Below, one piece after another: positions 60,920 to 64,000 of a DNA stretch of 64,000 bases. The position numbers were made by a program, and so were the translations under genes. Positions within the stretch are counted from its first letter, which is position 1; every line of letters starts with the position of its first letter. The notes beneath the pieces were generated by a model that saw only the letters and a program-made list of their open reading frames with translations, made no database searches and was not told the DNA's origin. Source of the stretch: Aphanothece saxicola GSE-SYN-MK-01-06B (GTDB lineage: Bacteria; Cyanobacteriota; Cyanobacteriia; PCC-6307; Cyanobiaceae); assembly GCA_019359745.1 (NCBI GenBank), contig JAHHGT010000001.1, positions 1 through 64,000 on the forward strand. The letters run 5' to 3'.

Positions 60920-63061
60920 ATGACGATGGGAGTCAAGGACCATTCTCTCTACATCTTGATGATCAGCATTCATGGCCTGATCCGAGGAGTTGATCTGGAA
61001 CTAGGGCGTGATGCTGATACCGGTGGCCAGACGAAATACGTGGTCGAGTTAACCAGGGCCCTGGCCCGACAAGACTCTGTTGATCAAATCGATCTTGTCA
61101 CGCGGTGCGTGAAGGATCCCGGCATTTCGGCGGATTATGGATTGCCGACGGAGCTACTGGACCCGAAGGCACGCATCATTCGCATCAGTGCCGGACCGGA
61201 CGTCTACATTCCCAAGGAAGAACTCTGGTGCCATCTCGATACATTCACCGATGAGCTGTTTACATGGCTCCATCGTCAGCCCCGTCTGCCTGATGTGCTC
61301 CACAGTCACTACGCCGATGCCGGCTATGTCGGCGTCCGACTTTCCCATCTCATGGGCTTGCCACTCATCCATACCGGACACTCTCTCGGGCGAGACAAGG
61401 TTCGCCGGCTGCTTGCCCTTGGTATGTCCGTTGAGGAGATCCAGCAACGTTACAAGATGTCCGAGCGGATCAGTGCGGAAGAGGACGTGTTGAACAGTGC
61501 CAACCTCGTGATCACGAGCACGTACAATGAGATCGAAGATCAATACGAGCTCTATGACTGCTACACCCCTGACAAGATGCAGGTGATCCCACCGGGAACC
61601 GATCTGAATCATTTCCATCCTCCCACCTCAAGCGACAGACCTGTCGCCTTCGCAAGCACCCTGCGCAAGCATCTCAGGGAGCCTGAAAAGCCGATGATCC
61701 TGGCACTTTCGAGGCCGGATCAACGTAAGAACATCGTCTCACTTCTGGAGGCCTACGGACATTCAAAACGCCTCCAGCGGATGGCCAATCTTGTGATTGT
61801 GGCGGGTAATCGCAATGACATTCGTGAACTCAATGAGGGCGCCCAGGCAGTTCTGACGGAGCTGCTTCTTGTCATTGACTGCCACGAGTTGAATGGACTT
61901 GTAGCTTTGCCAAAGCACCATTCATCCAACGATGTGGCGGACATTTACCGGTTGGCAGCTTTCTCGAAGGGTGTGTTTGTGAATCCTGCCCTCACCGAGC
62001 CTTTCGGCCTGACCCTGCTTGAAGCGGCGGCCAGTGGACTGCCGCTCGTGGCGACAGAAGTCGGCGGACCGGTGGACATCATCGGAAACTGCAAAAATGG
62101 TCTGCTGATTGATCCCCTGGATGAGGCTTCGATCGCCGGTGCCTTGATCCAGATTCTGGAGGATCCAGATCTTTGGTCAACATTTTCAGCCAATGGCCTG
62201 AAGAATGTCGCCAGATTCTATTCCTGGGAAGCGCATGCACAGAAATATCTTGAGAGTTTGAAGACTCTGGACCTTCCGAGCCAGGACGTTTCCCGACCCG
62301 CCCCCCTGTCCAAGCTTCCGGCCGTCCAGGCACGGACCTGCGCCCTGTTCACGGCCATCGATAACACCCTCCTTGGCGATCCCCAGGCCCTTGCCCAGCT
62401 TGTGTCACTGATGCGGCAGCAGCATCGCAGAGTTCTGTTCGGCATTGCCACTGGCCGACGTCTGAACTCGGTACTGAAGATCCTGAAGGTCCATTCCATC
62501 CCGATGCCCGATGTGCTGATCACAAGCCTGGGGACAGAAATCTATACTCCACCACAGCTGACGACAGACATTTCCTGGACGTATCACATTGATCATCTAT
62601 GGACCCCTCAGGTGATCAAGCGGCTCATGGATCCATTGCCGGGACTGATCCTGCAGCCCAAGGAGCATCAGAGCCGTTTCAAGCTGTCCTACTTCTACGA
62701 TGAACAGCAAGCTCCTCCCATGGAAGAGATTCAGACGCTGTTGCGTCAGCATGAACTTTCCACCCATACCAGCCTCTCCTTCGGGCACTTTCTTGACTTT
62801 GTCCCTGCCCGTGCCTCCAAAGGGCAGGCGCTGCGCTATGTCGTCAACAAATGGAAGATCCCCCTGGAGCGTGTTCTGGTGAACGGCGGATCCCGCGGTG
62901 ACGAGGACATGTTGCGGGGCCAAACCCTCGGCGTGGTGGTGGACAGCCGATTCCGCGAGGAACTGGCCCAGCTGAGCGATTCTGAACGGGTGTATTTCTC
63001 TTCGGGATCCCATGCCTCGGGCATTTTGGAGGCGATTGAGCACTATGACTTCTTTCGCTGA
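60920..63061 (+). CDS. sps: Sucrose-phosphate synthase with inactive phosphatase-like C-terminal domain
   Basis: Makes sucrose-6-phosphate from a nucleotide sugar and fructose-6-phosphate, 713 residues. The GT-B glycosyltransferase part starts LYILMISIHGLIRGVDLELG, with GRDADTGGQTKYVVELTRAL, HTGHSLGRDKVRRLLALG and the C-lobe FVNPALTEPFGLTLLEAAASG. A HAD phosphatase-like domain follows from about residue 473, but its first motif reads FTAIDNTLLGD with the nucleophilic Asp replaced by Ala, so it should be inactive. Sequence is visibly less GC-rich than neighbouring genes. It overlaps the phosphatase gene by 17 bp. Confidence 0.93.
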   Translation: MTMGVKDHSLYILMISIHGLIRGVDLELGRDADTGGQTKYVVELTRALARQDSVDQIDLVTRCVKDPGISADYGLPTELLDPKARIIRISAGPDVYIPKEELWCHLDTFTDELFTWLHRQPRLPDVLHSHYADAGYVGVRLSHLMGLPLIHTGHSLGRDKVRRLLALGMSVEEIQQRYKMSERISAEEDVLNSANLVITSTYNEIEDQYELYDCYTPDKMQVIPPGTDLNHFHPPTSSDRPVAFASTLRKHLREPEKPMILALSRPDQRKNIVSLLEAYGHSKRLQRMANLVIVAGNRNDIRELNEGAQAVLTELLLVIDCHELNGLVALPKHHSSNDVADIYRLAAFSKGVFVNPALTEPFGLTLLEAAASGLPLVATEVGGPVDIIGNCKNGLLIDPLDEASIAGALIQILEDPDLWSTFSANGLKNVARFYSWEAHAQKYLESLKTLDLPSQDVSRPAPLSKLPAVQARTCALFTAIDNTLLGDPQALAQLVSLMRQQHRRVLFGIATGRRLNSVLKILKVHSIPMPDVLITSLGTEIYTPPQLTTDISWTYHIDHLWTPQVIKRLMDPLPGLILQPKEHQSRFKLSYFYDEQQAPPMEEIQTLLRQHELSTHTSLSFGHFLDFVPARASKGQALRYVVNKWKIPLERVLVNGGSRGDEDMLRGQTLGVVVDSRFREELAQLSDSERVYFSSGSHASGILEAIEHYDFFR

Positions 63062-63923
63062 TCACCTGGGCTCCCGGGCCGCACGGGAGCAGCGGCTGCT
63101 TCTCTGTACGGATCTGGACCGCACCCTTCTCCCCAACGGCGAGGCTCCGGAATCCCCTGGGGCCCGGGCGATGTTCGCCCGTGTGGTTGCCCAGCCGTAC
63201 ATGTCCCTGGCCTATGTCAGTGGCCGCCATCTGGCATTGGTGGAAGAGTCGATTCAGGTGTATGGGCTGCCCCAGCCTGACTGGATTCTGGCTGATGTCG
63301 GCAGCTCCGTCTATCAGCGAGCAGGCGATGGCTGGTCCCTGCTGGCCCCATGGACCCGGCACATTGCCGCCGATTGGAAGGGGCTTGCGGCCAAGGATCT
63401 GGCCGTTCTTCTCTCGGGACTACCGGGTTTGAAGTTGCAGCCGGATGACAAGCAGAACATCCATAAGCTGAGTTATTTCGTGTCTCTGGATGTTGATCTG
63501 CCCTCCTTGGTGCAGGCCATCGAGAGACGACTCGAGGAACGGGCTCTGGCGGCCAATCTGATCCACAGCGTGGATGAGCAGGGCGCGATCGGTCTGCTGG
63601 ACATCCTGCCGCAGCGGGCCAGCAAGCTCCAGGCCATCCAATTCCTGTTGCGGAAGCAAGGATTGGGCCCTGAGCAGACGCTGTTTGCCGGCGACAGCGG
63701 CAATGATCTTTCGGTGCTCACCAGTTCGCTGCCTGCGGTGCTGGTGGCCAATGCCCACCCTGCTGTCATCAAGCTGGCTTCCGAGGAGGTCCGGCGCAAT
63801 GGCATGGAGGATCGTTTGTATCTCGCCAGGGGTGGGTTTCTGGGCATGAATGGCAACTACAGTGCGGGCATCCTGGAAGGGATGGGCCACTTTCACGCCG
63901 ATGCCCTCCGGGTACTGGGTTGA
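63045..63923 (+). CDS. spp: Sucrose-phosphate phosphatase-like HAD hydrolase
   Basis: A 292-residue HAD-IIB phosphatase (ATG 63045, MTSFADHLGSRAAREQ). The nucleophile motif LLLCTDLDRTLLPNGEA (DxDxT) is intact, followed by AYVSGRHLALVEESI, a Lys region (RASKLQAIQFLL) and LFAGDSGNDLSVL. This provides the active phosphatase missing from the SPS C-terminus. Overlap with sps and a sugar kinase downstream make a sucrose metabolism operon. A related sugar phosphate (mannosylfructose-type) cannot be excluded. Confidence 0.88.
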   Translation: MTSFADHLGSRAAREQRLLLCTDLDRTLLPNGEAPESPGARAMFARVVAQPYMSLAYVSGRHLALVEESIQVYGLPQPDWILADVGSSVYQRAGDGWSLLAPWTRHIAADWKGLAAKDLAVLLSGLPGLKLQPDDKQNIHKLSYFVSLDVDLPSLVQAIERRLEERALAANLIHSVDEQGAIGLLDILPQRASKLQAIQFLLRKQGLGPEQTLFAGDSGNDLSVLTSSLPAVLVANAHPAVIKLASEEVRRNGMEDRLYLARGGFLGMNGNYSAGILEGMGHFHADALRVLG

Positions 63924-63927
63924 TCTG

Positions 63928-64000
63928 ATGCTGACGCACTGTCCGATCACCGTTTTTGGAGAAGTCCTTTTCGATTGCTTCCCGGACGGCACGGAGGTCC
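63928..64000 (+). CDS. PfkB-family carbohydrate kinase, N-terminal end (cut by window edge)
   Basis: The first 24 codons from ATG 63928 read MLTHCPITVFGEVLFDCFPDG, the typical start of fructokinase-type PfkB kinases (FGExLxD). Located 4 bp after the sucrose phosphatase gene, it would phosphorylate the fructose released from sucrose. The rest lies outside the window. Confidence 0.8.
   Translation, partial: MLTHCPITVFGEVLFDCFPDGTEV

Overview
The window reads as a chromosomal segment of a GC-rich unicellular picocyanobacterium of the Cyanobium/Synechococcus type. The evidence is a complete phycocyanin beta gene, an AcsF-type cyclase, a Ycf54-like protein, heme oxygenase, a high-light-inducible protein, sucrose-phosphate synthase, a type III glutamine synthetase (GlnN) and several small picocyanobacterial families. 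Genes are densely packed, often with 4-bp ATGA overlaps. I see no rRNA, tRNA, CRISPR array, transposase or phage gene.

Layout. 1-5.9 kb: glycogen phosphorylase (partial), a dual-RCK ion-channel-like protein, a degenerate pyruvate kinase-like protein, a small conserved protein, CorA. 5.9-10.5 kb: a phosphate block with a PstS/SphX-type binding protein, a CHAD protein, a three-unit Pho box, a CRP-family regulator (PtrA-like), PhoB and PhoR. 10.5-17.6 kb: an aminotransferase, an ExbB-ExbD-ExbD cluster with a TonB-position protein, CysK, ferredoxin, glutathione reductase and a pentapeptide protein. 17.6-23.6 kb: a putative low-oxygen tetrapyrrole island holding an ArsR-type regulator, AcsF, an aldehyde-deformylating-oxygenase-like diiron protein, L-lactate dehydrogenase, a Ycf54-like cyclase partner, heme oxygenase and HemN. 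24.4-26.9 kb: amt-glnK and an orphan cpcB. 27-31.6 kb: GST, DUF2808, DUF427, flavin monooxygenase, TerB and small proteins. 31.7-33.9 kb: glnN. 34-37.6 kb: an old-yellow-enzyme/FMN reductase/pirin operon divergent from an HxlR regulator. 37.5-39.6 kb: a cellulose-synthase-like glycosyltransferase.

40.2-52.3 kb is the most notable part. A guanidine-I (ykkC) riboswitch at 52188-52330 precedes a minus-strand operon encoding guanidine hydrolase (GdmH), its HypA/HypB-like nickel chaperones (GhaA, GhaB) and a GlnT-type glutamine synthetase whose start codon overlaps the ghaB stop. An ABC importer and a Rieske non-heme oxygenase follow on the same strand. Beyond them lie a TIM-barrel protein, a membrane desaturase, an alpha/beta hydrolase and a second GlnT-like ligase. 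The guanidine hydrolase and riboswitch are known biology. The ligase, the Rieske oxygenase and the adjacent module look like an extension of the pathway, perhaps handling substituted guanidines or amines.

52.4-64 kb: small paralogous proteins (including a tandem pair of 52-residue ORFs), PPK2, a CPBP protease with a very long N-terminal region, rhomboid, an AEC transporter, prohibitin, a 2-oxoglutarate oxygenase, a small gene behind a LexA-box match, Hli, and a sucrose operon (sps, phosphatase, start of a PfkB fructokinase).

A nitrogen theme recurs: Amt, a PII paralogue, GlnN, two GlnT-like ligases and guanidine use, alongside phosphate and oxygen-limitation modules.
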